Of a DNA stretch of 64,000 nucleotides, positions 26,343 to 36,007 are shown in pieces. The notes beneath the pieces were generated by a model, which ran no database searches, was not told the origin of the DNA, and was given only the letters and a program-made list of their open reading frames with translations. The position numbers were made by a program, and so were the translations under genes. This stretch comes from an uncultured Pedobacter sp. (GTDB lineage: Bacteria; Bacteroidota; Bacteroidia; Sphingobacteriales; Sphingobacteriaceae), in contig NZ_CAMLHF010000001.1 in NCBI RefSeq assembly GCF_946479715.1, positions 1 to 64,000 of the forward strand, given 5' to 3'. Every line of letters begins with the position of its first letter. Positions within the stretch are counted from its first letter, which is position 1.

Positions 26343-27122
26343 TTAAGGATGAAATTCGATCCTGATAATGTCGTTAAGGTGTAAACCTAATAATCCGCTG
26401 GCCTTTCCTTTGTTAATGGCAATTTCAAGATGGTTACTGATGCCAAACAGGCACAATTTTTCTCCTTCAGGCACCTCATTATAATGCCAGCTTAACTGTG
26501 TAATGGTTTCGCTTTTTCTGAAATACAAGGTGAAGTCGCGGTTACGCTGAATTTTTGTAAAAAGATCTTTTGTGATGTTGGTTATTACATTGCAGAAGGT
26601 GTCGATATAGATTACGCTGCCTCTGATGATGTCACGTTCAATAACAGGATTTAACAACATTCTTTCTTCAATACTCTCTGTTGGTACACCAATGTCCCTC
26701 AGCTTAGCACCTTTGGCAAGCTGTGTTGCAGCTTTAACAAAAATATCAACCAGGGGAAAGTGAAGATATTTAAGGTCTTGCATAATATTTAGCTCCACAA
26801 TCTCTTCGGGCTTCTCATTAAAAAGTAAAGAGAAAATTCCATTATCAGCACCCACAAAGAAATGATCTTTATGTTTTAGTGCAATATATTTTGTGTTTTC
26901 GCTAAATACAGAATCAATGCCAATAAGGTGAACAGTGCCCTTAGGGAAGTATGGATAAACGTTCTTTAAAACGAATGCAGCATGCGAAATATTAAAAGAT
27001 GGCACTTCATGGGTTACATCAACAATGTTAGCTGTAGGCAGGATACTCAGGATACTACCCTTAAGGGCAGCCTGATAGAAATCTTTAGAACCTAAATCTG
27101 TTGTTAAAGTAATAATGGCCAT
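26343..27122 (-). CDS. SAM hydroxide adenosyltransferase (DUF62 family)
   Basis: From the ATG at 27122 the protein has 259 aa and starts MAIITLTTDLGSKDFY, the signature of the fluorinase/chlorinase-like DUF62 family; the Asp of TTDLG is substrate binding. VDVTHEVPSFN and VGADNGIFSLLF are further conserved blocks. Most members hydrolyse S-adenosylmethionine to adenosine and methionine rather than halogenate. A 20-residue upstream extension (to 27182) is not family-like. Divergent from phoH. Confidence 0.88.
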   Translation of the reverse strand: MAIITLTTDLGSKDFYQAALKGSILSILPTANIVDVTHEVPSFNISHAAFVLKNVYPYFPKGTVHLIGIDSVFSENTKYIALKHKDHFFVGADNGIFSLLFNEKPEEIVELNIMQDLKYLHFPLVDIFVKAATQLAKGAKLRDIGVPTESIEERMLLNPVIERDIIRGSVIYIDTFCNVITNITKDLFTKIQRNRDFTLYFRKSETITQLSWHYNEVPEGEKLCLFGISNHLEIAINKGKASGLLGLHLNDIIRIEFHP

Positions 27123-27224
27123 TAAAAATTGAATATTTATTCTTAATCTTGCGTAGGTGGTAAAACGCGTACAAATATTCAACTTTTAAATCAAAATATA
27201 CACTCCAATCTAAAAAACAATATT

Positions 27225-28190
27225 TTGAACGAACTAAAATTAACATTAGAATCGGTAGATCCGGTACAATTTTGGGGTGCTAATAACGAGCATTACGAGC
27301 TTGTTAAAAGTGCTTTTCCAAAATTAAAGATTGTGGCAAGAGGAAACGAAGTAAAGGTACTTGGTGATGAACAGGAACTTAAGGTTTTTGAAAAGAAGTA
27401 TGGTCAACTGATTAGTCAGTTAGAGAAGTATAGCTCTTTAACTGCGAATGATGTAGAGTCTATTTTGGTTTCAAAAAAAATACAGTCGGCCGACGAACCC
27501 GCTGCTGAAAAAGCAAGCAATGGGGGAGGTGGAGAAGTCATTGTGTTTGGTACCAATGGTTTAATGGTAAAAGCAAGAACCGCTAATCAGCGGAAGATGG
27601 TTGAGAGCATTAATAAAAATGATGTGCTTTTTGCTATCGGCCCTGCCGGAACCGGAAAAACTTATACAGCTGTTGCCCTTGCAGTAAGAGCATTAAAAAA
27701 TAAGGAGATCAAGCGTATCATCTTAACCAGACCGGCTGTTGAGGCTGGAGAGAATCTTGGGTTTTTGCCAGGAGATTTGAAGGAAAAGGTTGATCCTTAT
27801 TTACGCCCATTATATGATGCTCTGGATGATATGATCCCCGCTGAAAAACTTAAATTATATATTGAAAACAGAACTATCGAGATTGCTCCACTTGCATTTA
27901 TGCGTGGAAGGACGCTTGATAACTGCTTTGTAATTTTAGATGAGGCACAGAACTCTACTGATTTGCAATTGAAAATGTTTTTGACCCGTATGGGACCATC
28001 AGCTAAATTCATTGTAACAGGCGACATAACACAAATAGATTTACCGAAAAAGCAGATGTCGGGTTTACATAACGCACTGCGTATTCTTGAAGATATACCA
28101 GGTATTGATATTATTTATTTAACAGGTGAAGATGTGGTAAGACACAAACTGGTTAAAAGAATATTGAAAGCCTATGGTGATATTCAGTAA
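27225..28190 (+). CDS. PhoH family ATPase
   Basis: A 321-aa P-loop protein: N-terminal KH-like region (about 1-105), Walker A GPAGTGKTYTA near residue 140, Walker B FVILDEAQN near 240 and sensor segment FIVTGDITQIDLP. PhoH-like proteins are RNA-linked ATPases, often tied to YbeY in RNA maturation. Translation appears to begin at a TTG (27225), since the conserved N-terminus follows it directly and no ATG lies nearby. Confidence 0.9.
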   Translation: MNELKLTLESVDPVQFWGANNEHYELVKSAFPKLKIVARGNEVKVLGDEQELKVFEKKYGQLISQLEKYSSLTANDVESILVSKKIQSADEPAAEKASNGGGGEVIVFGTNGLMVKARTANQRKMVESINKNDVLFAIGPAGTGKTYTAVALAVRALKNKEIKRIILTRPAVEAGENLGFLPGDLKEKVDPYLRPLYDALDDMIPAEKLKLYIENRTIEIAPLAFMRGRTLDNCFVILDEAQNSTDLQLKMFLTRMGPSAKFIVTGDITQIDLPKKQMSGLHNALRILEDIPGIDIIYLTGEDVVRHKLVKRILKAYGDIQ

Positions 28191-28225
28191 TTTAAATAAT
28201 CAATAAAAGCTTTTTAGCACATAGC

Positions 28226-29179
28226 ATGACAGCAATTAAAGAAACAAATTTTAGCTTCCCTAAGCAGACAAATTATTACAAAGGAAAAGTGAGAGATGTT
28301 TATACCATTAACAACCAATTCATGGCAATGGTAGTAACAGACAGGATATCTGCATTTGATGTGGTTTTACCTGAGGCAATACCTTTTAAAGGACAAGTAT
28401 TGAACCAGATAGCGGCTAAATTTTTAGGTGCAACAAAAGACATTGTTCCAAACTGGGTTATTGATGTACCTGATGAAATGGTTACCATCGGACGTATTTG
28501 TGAGCCGTTTAAAGTGGAAATGGTAATTAGAGGTTATTTAGCAGGACATGCCTGGAGAGAATACAGCGCCGGAAAGCGTAGTGTTTGCGGAGTGGCTTTG
28601 CCAGATGGTTTAAAGGAAAATGATAAATTACCTAAACCTATTATAACACCTACAACTAAGGCCTCTGTTGGACATGATGAGGATATTTCTAAAGAAGATA
28701 TTTTAGCTAAAGGCATCGTATCTGTGGCAGACTATACTCATCTTGAAAATTATACTTATGCGCTGTATGAGCGTGGTACGCAAGTGGCGGCTGAGCGCGG
28801 CCTTATCCTTGTAGATACCAAATATGAATTTGGTAAAGTTGACTCAGATATTTATTTAATTGATGAGATCCATACTCCTGATTCTTCACGTTATTTTTAT
28901 GCAGAAGGTTACACAGATAGACAGGATAGGAATGAACCACAGAAGCAGTTATCTAAAGAATTTGTAAGGAAATGGTTAATAGAGAATGGTTTTCAGGGTA
29001 AGGATGGGCAAACCATTCCGGTGATGACCCCAGAAATTGTGAACTCTATATCTGATCGTTACATTGAGCTTTATGAGCAAATAACAGGAGATCAGTTTGT
29101 GAAGAATGAGACAGCTGATGTTGTTAGCAGAATAGAAAAAAATGTAGGTGATTCTTTAAATAAACTCTTATCGGCGTAG
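28226..29179 (+). CDS. purC: SAICAR synthase
   Basis: The 317-aa enzyme condenses CAIR with aspartate in purine synthesis (ATP-grasp-like fold). Signatures: [12 protein letters not shown] near the N-terminus, [39 protein letters not shown] and [13 protein letters not shown]. The length fits the longer form common in Bacteroidota and yeasts. Gap to phoH is 35 bp, so they may be co-transcribed. Confidence 0.96.
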   Translation: MTAIKETNFSFPKQTNYYKGKVRDVYTINNQFMAMVVTDRISAFDVVLPEAIPFKGQVLNQIAAKFLGATKDIVPNWVIDVPDEMVTIGRICEPFKVEMVIRGYLAGHAWREYSAGKRSVCGVALPDGLKENDKLPKPIITPTTKASVGHDEDISKEDILAKGIVSVADYTHLENYTYALYERGTQVAAERGLILVDTKYEFGKVDSDIYLIDEIHTPDSSRYFYAEGYTDRQDRNEPQKQLSKEFVRKWLIENGFQGKDGQTIPVMTPEIVNSISDRYIELYEQITGDQFVKNETADVVSRIEKNVGDSLNKLLSA

Positions 29180-29257
29180 GTACCTAATCTACTTCAATAA
29201 TTAAATAAATCAGAGAATTTTAACTACATTCGTAATCAAACTAAATAAATCAATATC

Positions 29258-29644
29258 ATGAAATTTTCAGTAGATAAGCATGAAAAGTATGTTGTTCTGA
29301 AGCTTAATGAATCTAAGTTTACAAACGATAATACACCGAAATTGAAATCTGAATTCATCTTATTGAATACAGAGGGGTATCGTAATATCGTATTAGATTT
29401 ATCGGCTATAAAGCAATGTGATGATTCTCAGGATCTGAGCAGTTTGCTTGTTGGAGACAGACTTTGTAAGAAATCTAATGGTCTGTTTATTGTAACAGGA
29501 ATAAATGAGGTTGTGGCTAAAATATTGGAGATGTCCAATTTAGACCAGTCTCTAACAATTGTGTCAAAACTTGATGAAGCAACCGATCTAATCTTCATGG
29601 AAGAAATAGAAAAAGAGTTGTTGGGAAGCGTAGATAAAGATTAA
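29258..29644 (+). CDS. STAS-domain (anti-anti-sigma-like) protein
   Basis: A 128-aa protein made of one STAS fold: YVVLKLNESKFTNDNTPKLK, the strand NIVLDLSAIKQCDDSQDLSS at the usual phospho-site position, and VAKILEMSNLDQSLTIVSKL. At the phospho-acceptor place it has a D-D-S-Q sequence, so a Ser for phosphorylation may remain. No anti-sigma kinase is nearby. The stop overlaps the rnz start (TAATG), giving translational coupling, so the partner may be RNase Z expression rather than a sigma factor. Confidence 0.8.
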   Translation: MKFSVDKHEKYVVLKLNESKFTNDNTPKLKSEFILLNTEGYRNIVLDLSAIKQCDDSQDLSSLLVGDRLCKKSNGLFIVTGINEVVAKILEMSNLDQSLTIVSKLDEATDLIFMEEIEKELLGSVDKD

Positions 29645-30555
29645 TGAAATTTGAGATTACTATTTTAGGGAGCAGCTCTGCCACACCCGTATATAATAGA
29701 AATCCTACAGCACAGCTTTTAAATTGCAATGAAAAGTTTTATTTGATTGACTGTGGCGAGGGTACTCAGCAGCAGTTGATCAAATACGGCTTTAAAGCTA
29801 GTAAGATAGATTATGTGTTTATAAGCCATTTGCATGGCGATCACTACTTTGGTTTGATAGGTTTGCTTTCTAGTTTGCACTTAAACGGACGTGTTAAGCC
29901 TATTAAGATATTTGCGCCAGAACCTTTACAGGAAATACTGGCTCTTCAATTTAAATATTCAGAAACAGTCATCAGGTATCCGATAGAGTTTGTGATAACG
30001 CAGGCAAATGAATCTGCTCAGATCTTTGAAAATGCTGACCTGATTGTTGATAGCTTTGTTTTAAATCATAGAATTCCATGCACAGGATTTAAGTTCACTC
30101 AAAAGAAGCGACTGCGTAAGCTCCTTGTTGAAAAACTTGAACAGGAGCAGATTGATATTGAGTATTATCCTTTGCTTAAAAGGGGTGTTGACCTTAATTT
30201 ACCTGACGGCAAAGTTATCCTGAATAAGGATTATACTACTGACTCTGATACCCCTAAGAAATATGGGTATTGTTCTGACACATTGTTTGACGAAGGGTAC
30301 TTTGGCAACATTGCAGATTGTGATTTGCTTTATCACGAAGCTACATTTTTACATGAAATGCTGGATAGGGCAAATATAACACATCACACAACGGCATTAC
30401 AGGCCGGTGAGATCGCTAAAATAACCGGAGCTGTAAAATTACTTATTGGACACTTTTCATCAAGATACAAGACATTGCAGCCTCTTTTAGAGGAAGCAAA
30501 ATCTGTCTTTGAAAACACTGAGCTTGCAATAGAAGGTAATACCTATACTATTTGA
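29644..30555 (+). CDS. rnz: Ribonuclease Z
   Basis: The 303-aa metallo-beta-lactamase-fold enzyme cuts tRNA precursors lacking encoded CCA at the 3' side. The metal motif SHLHGDHYFGLIG (HxHxDH) is near residue 62; the flexible-arm region lies around 150-185; Asp of YCSDT and the late HxE/His motifs HEATF and GHFSSRY follow. Its stop directly abuts the stop of the convergent mlaD-like gene, with zero spacing. Confidence 0.95.
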   Translation: MKFEITILGSSSATPVYNRNPTAQLLNCNEKFYLIDCGEGTQQQLIKYGFKASKIDYVFISHLHGDHYFGLIGLLSSLHLNGRVKPIKIFAPEPLQEILALQFKYSETVIRYPIEFVITQANESAQIFENADLIVDSFVLNHRIPCTGFKFTQKKRLRKLLVEKLEQEQIDIEYYPLLKRGVDLNLPDGKVILNKDYTTDSDTPKKYGYCSDTLFDEGYFGNIADCDLLYHEATFLHEMLDRANITHHTTALQAGEIAKITGAVKLLIGHFSSRYKTLQPLLEEAKSVFENTELAIEGNTYTI

Positions 30556-31506
30556 TTACTTATCCTTTTTGCCACCACCAAATATTGAGAAGTGAACGTA
30601 ACGTTTTGGATTTGCTTTCAGATCTATCATCAGATTATCAAGACTTTTAGACGCGTTGTTTAGGTTGTCGTACATTTTTGTATCGTTAACTAACAGGCCC
30701 AGTGTTCCTTCACCATTGTTAATTTTACCTACAATAGTTTGAAGATCTACAACAGCTTTATTTGCATTATCTATTGTTTGTTTGAAATTTGCGGCAGCTA
30801 CCTGATCAGTAATTGAATTGATATTGTTCAATATTGCAGATATTTTGGCATTGTTCTGTTTTAGGTTGCCCGAAATTGCTTCTACATTGGCTAGAATTGC
30901 AGATATACGAGTACCTTCTGAACCAACAAGATTATCAACCTTTTTAGAGGTAGATTCTAAAGAAGAAAGGGTAGAGGCTATGCTGTTAAAGCTTTTATCA
31001 ACATTCTTTTGGAAATTAGGATTCAATATGGAGTTTACACTTGTTAATATGGAGTCCATTTTACCAATAATTAACTCAGCCTTTTTTTGAACCGGCTGCA
31101 CTGTTTCAAGAATTCCTTTTTGAACATTAGCATTCAATGTATCTCCATCCTGAGCAAAGTTATTACCCGTACCTAAAGCCATCACAATTGCTTTACTTCC
31201 TAAAAGGTCTGTGCTTTCAAGTTTGGCAACACTATTTTTGGGAATCTCGTATTTGCCTTTGATTTTAAGTGTAGCTACAATAGAACCGTCTGTTTGTAAT
31301 TCCAATTTATCTACACGGCCAATTTGATAACCATTAATTAAAACGGGTTTAGATACTGCCAGACCATCAACACGCGAATATTTTGCATATAAAACAGTTT
31401 CACTTGAAAAAATGGCATTTCCCTTTAAAAAATTATAGCCTATAATTAACAGGGCTATGGAAAAGGCAGCTAGTATGCCTACTTTGGTTTCATTTGCTAT
31501 CTTCAT
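30556..31506 (-). CDS. MlaD/MCE-family lipid transport protein
   Basis: A 316-aa protein with N-terminal membrane helix (about 8-27) and one MCE domain (about 35-115, VDGLAVSKPVLINGYQIGRV and ALGTG near its end), then a long helical region with repeated Leu/Ile and Asn-rich heptads (about 130-290). MCE proteins form hexamers that ferry phospholipids across the periplasm with an ABC transporter. The ABC partners are not in this window. It follows the two amidase genes on the same strand. Confidence 0.9.
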   Translation of the reverse strand: MKIANETKVGILAAFSIALLIIGYNFLKGNAIFSSETVLYAKYSRVDGLAVSKPVLINGYQIGRVDKLELQTDGSIVATLKIKGKYEIPKNSVAKLESTDLLGSKAIVMALGTGNNFAQDGDTLNANVQKGILETVQPVQKKAELIIGKMDSILTSVNSILNPNFQKNVDKSFNSIASTLSSLESTSKKVDNLVGSEGTRISAILANVEAISGNLKQNNAKISAILNNINSITDQVAAANFKQTIDNANKAVVDLQTIVGKINNGEGTLGLLVNDTKMYDNLNNASKSLDNLMIDLKANPKRYVHFSIFGGGKKDK

Positions 31507-31534
31507 TCAGTGTATGTTCTTGGTATGTATTTAC

Positions 31535-32380
31535 TTAATTTGTTTCAGTTTCCTTTTTATAGGTTTTTATTGCTTTGTAAATTGAATTAACAATTTCCTC
31601 TTGTCCATGCGCTGAATTCATATATTCTTCTTCGGTAGGGTTAGAAATAAATCCAATTTCTGTTAGTACCGCAGGCATTCCGCATCTTTGAAGAATTAAA
31701 AGTCCTTGTTCCTTTATCCCTCTGTTTACTCTATTGTCATCGTGGGTATAATTGTGCTGAATTAATTTAGCTAATTTCAGACTTTTATCCCTAAATATAT
31801 TTTTGAACAAAGATAGTATAATAAATGTTTCAGGATCATTAGGATCGTAGCCATTATAATTTTGCTTATAATTCTTTTCAAGTTTGATATCTTCATTTTC
31901 CCTGATTGCGGCATCTTGCTCATTTAAGCGGTGAGAACCTGCAACAAATGTTTCAGTGCCGCTTGTAGATTTATTTTTTACATAGGAATATTTAGTCGTC
32001 TTTTTACCTCTTCTGTTTTTTGTATAACCAGTAATAACCCTTTTATCGGGCATTGAGTTACAGTGAATGGAAATGAAGAGATCGGCTTTATTATCATTTG
32101 CCAGGGCAGCTCTTTTATAGAAATCTACATCAACATCTGTTTTTCTGGTATAAAGGATTTTTACTCCGGGTAATTCTTCCTCAAGCTTTTTACCCAGTTT
32201 TAAAGCTACTTTTAGCGCAACATTTTTCTCTAAAGAAAAACTTCCTCTGGCACCAGGTTTCGTGCCACCATGTCCGGCATCAATAACAATAGTTTTAACT
32301 TTATAGGTTTGGGAAAGTACTAGTTGTGAACTAAATAAACATAGCAATAATAACAGGGTTGCATTTTTCTTTACACTCAT
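31535..32380 (-). CDS. N-acetylmuramoyl-L-alanine amidase (Amidase_3), second copy
   Basis: A 281-aa secreted enzyme: signal peptide (MSVKKNATLLLLLCLFSSQL) then an Amidase_3 zinc domain. Zinc and catalytic motifs: VIDAGHGGTKPGARG, LFISIHCNSMP and the final ILTEIGFISNP with the catalytic Glu. It cleaves the bond between MurNAc and L-Ala of peptidoglycan. It is a tandem paralogue of the gene at 32407, 26 bp away, clearly related throughout. Confidence 0.93.
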   Translation of the reverse strand: MSVKKNATLLLLLCLFSSQLVLSQTYKVKTIVIDAGHGGTKPGARGSFSLEKNVALKVALKLGKKLEEELPGVKILYTRKTDVDVDFYKRAALANDNKADLFISIHCNSMPDKRVITGYTKNRRGKKTTKYSYVKNKSTSGTETFVAGSHRLNEQDAAIRENEDIKLEKNYKQNYNGYDPNDPETFIILSLFKNIFRDKSLKLAKLIQHNYTHDDNRVNRGIKEQGLLILQRCGMPAVLTEIGFISNPTEEEYMNSAHGQEEIVNSIYKAIKTYKKETETN

Positions 32381-32406
32381 CTAATAATAGTTATTGATTC
32401 AATTAT

Positions 32407-33285
32407 TTATCCTTCTATGCTTTTCTTGTAGTTTTCAATAGCCTTTAACAGACAATTGGTTATTTCATTTTGTCCGGCCTCAGAATTCATATAGTCCTCT
32501 TCATCAGGGTTGCTTATGAAACCAATTTCGGTTAATATGGCAGGCATACCTGCACGGGCTAAAACTGCCAGGCTTTTTTCCTGAACACCACGGTCGATAC
32601 GGCCAACATTCACGTATTGATCTTGTACCAGCTTAGCCAGCTTTAAACTTTGGGTTCTGAAAGTATTTTTCATTAGAGAAAGTATAATGAAGTTTTCAGG
32701 ATTGTTCGGATCAAAGCCTTCGTAATTTTCCTTATAATTTTCCTCTAAGAATATTGATGCATTTTCTCTCTTGATAGCCTCGTCTTGTTCATTTACGCGT
32801 CCCATACCTGAAACGAATGTTTCGACTCCTCTTGTAGATGTGCTTTTTCTGCTAACCGTACTGGTTATTGGAATTCTTTTCCCCCTGCTATTTTTTCTAT
32901 ACCCTGTTACCACAGTTGATCTGTATACAGGCATATCATTGCAGTGAATTGAAATGAAAAGATCTGCCTTAGCATTGTTTGCAATAGCGATCCGTTCGTA
33001 AAGAGGGATAAAAACATCTTCAGTTCTTGTATAAATTACTTTTACATCCTTCATATTCGCTTCAATCGCGGCACCAAGATGTAATGCCGTTTTAAGGGCT
33101 ACGTCTTTTTCAGTAGAGTAGAGCCCTCTTGTACTACCATCTTTTCCGCCATGACCGGCGTCAATAACAATAGTTTTTATTTTATATTCTTGCGTAAATG
33201 CCTGATAATTAGATATAGTAATAATAACTGCAGAAATAAATACAATCAAAATTGCATTTGGTCTGAGCAATGGTATATTTTTCAT
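32407..33285 (-). CDS. N-acetylmuramoyl-L-alanine amidase (Amidase_3), first copy
   Basis: From the ATG at 33285 the protein has 292 aa, with an N-terminal hydrophobic signal (AILIVFISAVIITI) and the same Amidase_3 domain: VIDAGHGGKDGSTRG, LFISIHCNDMP, ILTEIGFISNPDEEDYM. An upstream in-frame ATG at 33333 would place basic residues ahead of the signal and lies within 10 bp of the divergent lptD start. Two neighbouring copies suggest gene duplication followed by some division of labour. Confidence 0.9.
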   Translation of the reverse strand: MKNIPLLRPNAILIVFISAVIITISNYQAFTQEYKIKTIVIDAGHGGKDGSTRGLYSTEKDVALKTALHLGAAIEANMKDVKVIYTRTEDVFIPLYERIAIANNAKADLFISIHCNDMPVYRSTVVTGYRKNSRGKRIPITSTVSRKSTSTRGVETFVSGMGRVNEQDEAIKRENASIFLEENYKENYEGFDPNNPENFIILSLMKNTFRTQSLKLAKLVQDQYVNVGRIDRGVQEKSLAVLARAGMPAILTEIGFISNPDEEDYMNSEAGQNEITNCLLKAIENYKKSIEG

Positions 33286-33341
33286 TAATTTTGAACGTTT
33301 TGGATTAAACATTAATGCAAAAATAACATTCACACACGAAT

Positions 33342-35996
33342 TTGAAACTTTTACGGTACATCATTTTTTTAAACTTCATTGTTTTATTAACATCTGTTGG
33401 TAATCGGGCCCTCGCTTTGAACAATTTTTCATGGCAGCAAGTAATTAAACAAGCAGACACCACTAAGAAAGGTAACGCACAAACTGCGCCAAAAGATACG
33501 ACTGCCAGTGAGAAAATAGAATACTCTGCTCGGGATTCCAGTTTTGTTGATAAGGAGAAAGAAATGGTTTACTTGTATGGAAAAGCCAGAGTGCAGTATC
33601 AGGGCTTTGAACTTGATGCGGACTATATTACTTACAATTCAAAAACTAAAGAGATTTATGCCAGTGGAAGAACTGATGCTAAAGGAAAGTATGTAGGTAG
33701 GCCTATTGTTAAAATGACCGGGCAATCTACTTCCCTTGCCGACTCATTATTTTATAATACAGAAACCAGTATTGGTCGGATATGGGGAGTATATACAGAG
33801 CAGGAAGGGGGATTCTTTACCGGAGGGAAAGCAAAGAAGCAACCGGATGATGAAATTCACAGTAAAGGCCAAACATATAGTACTTGTAATTTGCCACATC
33901 CACACTTTGGTATTTATATTACAAAGGGTATTGTGACTGAAAATCAGATTATTACCGGTCCAGTGTATTTAAAAATAGAGGACATACCTTTGCCTATTGG
34001 TTTACCCTTTGCATTTTTCCCCAAGCCTAACAAGAAATCGTCTGGAGTCATTTTGCCTAGTCCGGGTGAAGATTATACAAGGGGTTTCTTTCTGCGGGAC
34101 GGGGGGTATTACCTTGGTCTGAATGATTACTGGGATGCAAAAATGCTGGCTACAATTTATACCAGAGGTTCATATGAAGGCTCATTGCTCTCTAATTATA
34201 CAAAGAGATATAAGTACAATGGTAACATAAATTTTCGATATTCAAATTCAAGGTATGGTTTGGAAGGTACACCTGAATATACACCGAGAAAGGATTTTAA
34301 CCTGCAGTGGACACACAGTCAGAATGCTAATGCCAAACCGGGAACAACATTTTCTGCTTCGGTAGATGCCGGTACGAGTTCATTTAATCAAAACACAGCA
34401 GGAGGTAGCTCTTATGATTATAGCCAGTTTACTAAAAACACATTAAGATCATCAATATCTTATGGTCGGGTTTTTGGTAATGGAATAACCCTTGGTGTTG
34501 CGGCAGATGGTTCGCAGGAAACACAAAATAAGTCTGTAAGTTTAAGATTACCCGATATAAGTTTAAGTGTGCCAACTTTTAATCCATTTGATTCAAAGGA
34601 TAGGTTAGGAGAGCAAAAATGGTATCAAAAGATAACTGTTGGTTATAGTATGCAGGCCAGTAATACTATTACAACAACTGAGGATCAGTTATTTAAGAGA
34701 GAGTCGCTTAATAAGTTTAAAAATGGGGTTAGTCACCAGATCCCTATAAATATGGCCTTTAATATAGCGGATTATTTTAATTTCAATACAGGTGTATCCT
34801 ATACTGAGAGATGGCAATTTCAAACTGTACGTAAATCTTATTTAAAGGTTTTAAATAATAGTGACCAGGAGATAATTGACACGGTTGCAGGTTTTAAACG
34901 TAATGGTGAGTATAGCTTAAATATGGGCGTGTCTACAAAGATTTATAGTTTGGCTCAGTTTAATAAGTTTGGGAATTTTAAAGCATTGAGGCATGTGATG
35001 ACTCCTCAGGTAAGCTTTAGCTACAGGCCAGATTTTTCTGATTTAGCTAAAGGGAATTATAAACTTGCTTACTATACTGACGGAACCCCGAAAATCGGAT
35101 CAGATGGACAGCAGCAAAAATATTCAATTTTTGAAGGCTCCCCCTATGGATTTCCGGGAGCTGGCCGCTCTGCCTCAATTTCATTTAGTTTAGACAATAC
35201 AGTTGAGGCCAAGGTGCTGACTCCAAATGATACAACAGGAAAAGGCGAGAAAAAAATTCCTATTATTCAGGGTTTAAGCATTAGCGGCTCGTACAATTTT
35301 CTGGCCCCAAGCTTTAAACTATCGACACTTGGATTTAGTGGACGTTCACAGTTTACAGATAAGTTAGGCGTAAATTATTATGGTACTTTAGATCCGTATA
35401 GATATACCGATACTGTAGATGTTTTAACAGGAAAGGTGAGTAGGAAGCTGATCGATGATTACGTTTGGAATGTGGGTAAACTGCCTCGGTTAACTAATTT
35501 TGGTTTCTCCTTTAATTACAGCTTAAATCCTGAAGCTTTAAAAAAGAAGAATGAGAACGAACAGAATTTAAAGGATAAAGCTGCTAAGACAGGTATGACA
35601 CCAGAGCAGTCAGAGGAACTTGCTAAAGTAAGCAGGGACCCTAATGCATTTGTGGATTTTAAAATTCCATGGAACTTCGCCTTTAGCTATACTTTTAATT
35701 ACAATACAGACAGGGTGGGACAAAATTCAACGATCACCAATACATTGAATTTTAATGGTGATGCCAACATCACCCCGAAATGGAAAGTCCAGTTTAACTC
35801 CGGTTGGGATTTTAAGGCGAGCACCTTCTCGCAAACCTCTTTAGCAATATACCGGGATTTACATTGCTGGGATATGAGCTTTAGCTGGATCCCTTTTGGT
35901 GCTTATCAGTTTTATTCTGTAGACATCAAAGTAAAAGCATCAGTGCTTCAGGATTTAAAACTGAGCAAGAGAAAGAATTACTATACCCGATTCTAA
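33342..35996 (+). CDS. LptD-like outer membrane LPS assembly protein
   Basis: The 884-aa protein has a signal peptide (MKLLRYIIFLNFIVLLTSVG), an OstA/LptA-like beta-jellyroll region (about 55-160, VYLYGKARVQYQGFELDADY and IYASGRTDAKG) and a long C-terminal beta barrel. It matches the Bacteroidota group of putative LptD proteins, which differ strongly from proteobacterial LptD. LptD inserts LPS into the outer membrane with LptE. Translation starts at TTG (33342), directly before the signal peptide. It is divergent from the amidase genes. Confidence 0.88.
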   Translation: MKLLRYIIFLNFIVLLTSVGNRALALNNFSWQQVIKQADTTKKGNAQTAPKDTTASEKIEYSARDSSFVDKEKEMVYLYGKARVQYQGFELDADYITYNSKTKEIYASGRTDAKGKYVGRPIVKMTGQSTSLADSLFYNTETSIGRIWGVYTEQEGGFFTGGKAKKQPDDEIHSKGQTYSTCNLPHPHFGIYITKGIVTENQIITGPVYLKIEDIPLPIGLPFAFFPKPNKKSSGVILPSPGEDYTRGFFLRDGGYYLGLNDYWDAKMLATIYTRGSYEGSLLSNYTKRYKYNGNINFRYSNSRYGLEGTPEYTPRKDFNLQWTHSQNANAKPGTTFSASVDAGTSSFNQNTAGGSSYDYSQFTKNTLRSSISYGRVFGNGITLGVAADGSQETQNKSVSLRLPDISLSVPTFNPFDSKDRLGEQKWYQKITVGYSMQASNTITTTEDQLFKRESLNKFKNGVSHQIPINMAFNIADYFNFNTGVSYTERWQFQTVRKSYLKVLNNSDQEIIDTVAGFKRNGEYSLNMGVSTKIYSLAQFNKFGNFKALRHVMTPQVSFSYRPDFSDLAKGNYKLAYYTDGTPKIGSDGQQQKYSIFEGSPYGFPGAGRSASISFSLDNTVEAKVLTPNDTTGKGEKKIPIIQGLSISGSYNFLAPSFKLSTLGFSGRSQFTDKLGVNYYGTLDPYRYTDTVDVLTGKVSRKLIDDYVWNVGKLPRLTNFGFSFNYSLNPEALKKKNENEQNLKDKAAKTGMTPEQSEELAKVSRDPNAFVDFKIPWNFAFSYTFNYNTDRVGQNSTITNTLNFNGDANITPKWKVQFNSGWDFKASTFSQTSLAIYRDLHCWDMSFSWIPFGAYQFYSVDIKVKASVLQDLKLSKRKNYYTRF

Positions 35997-36007
35997 TATT
36001 TGAATTT

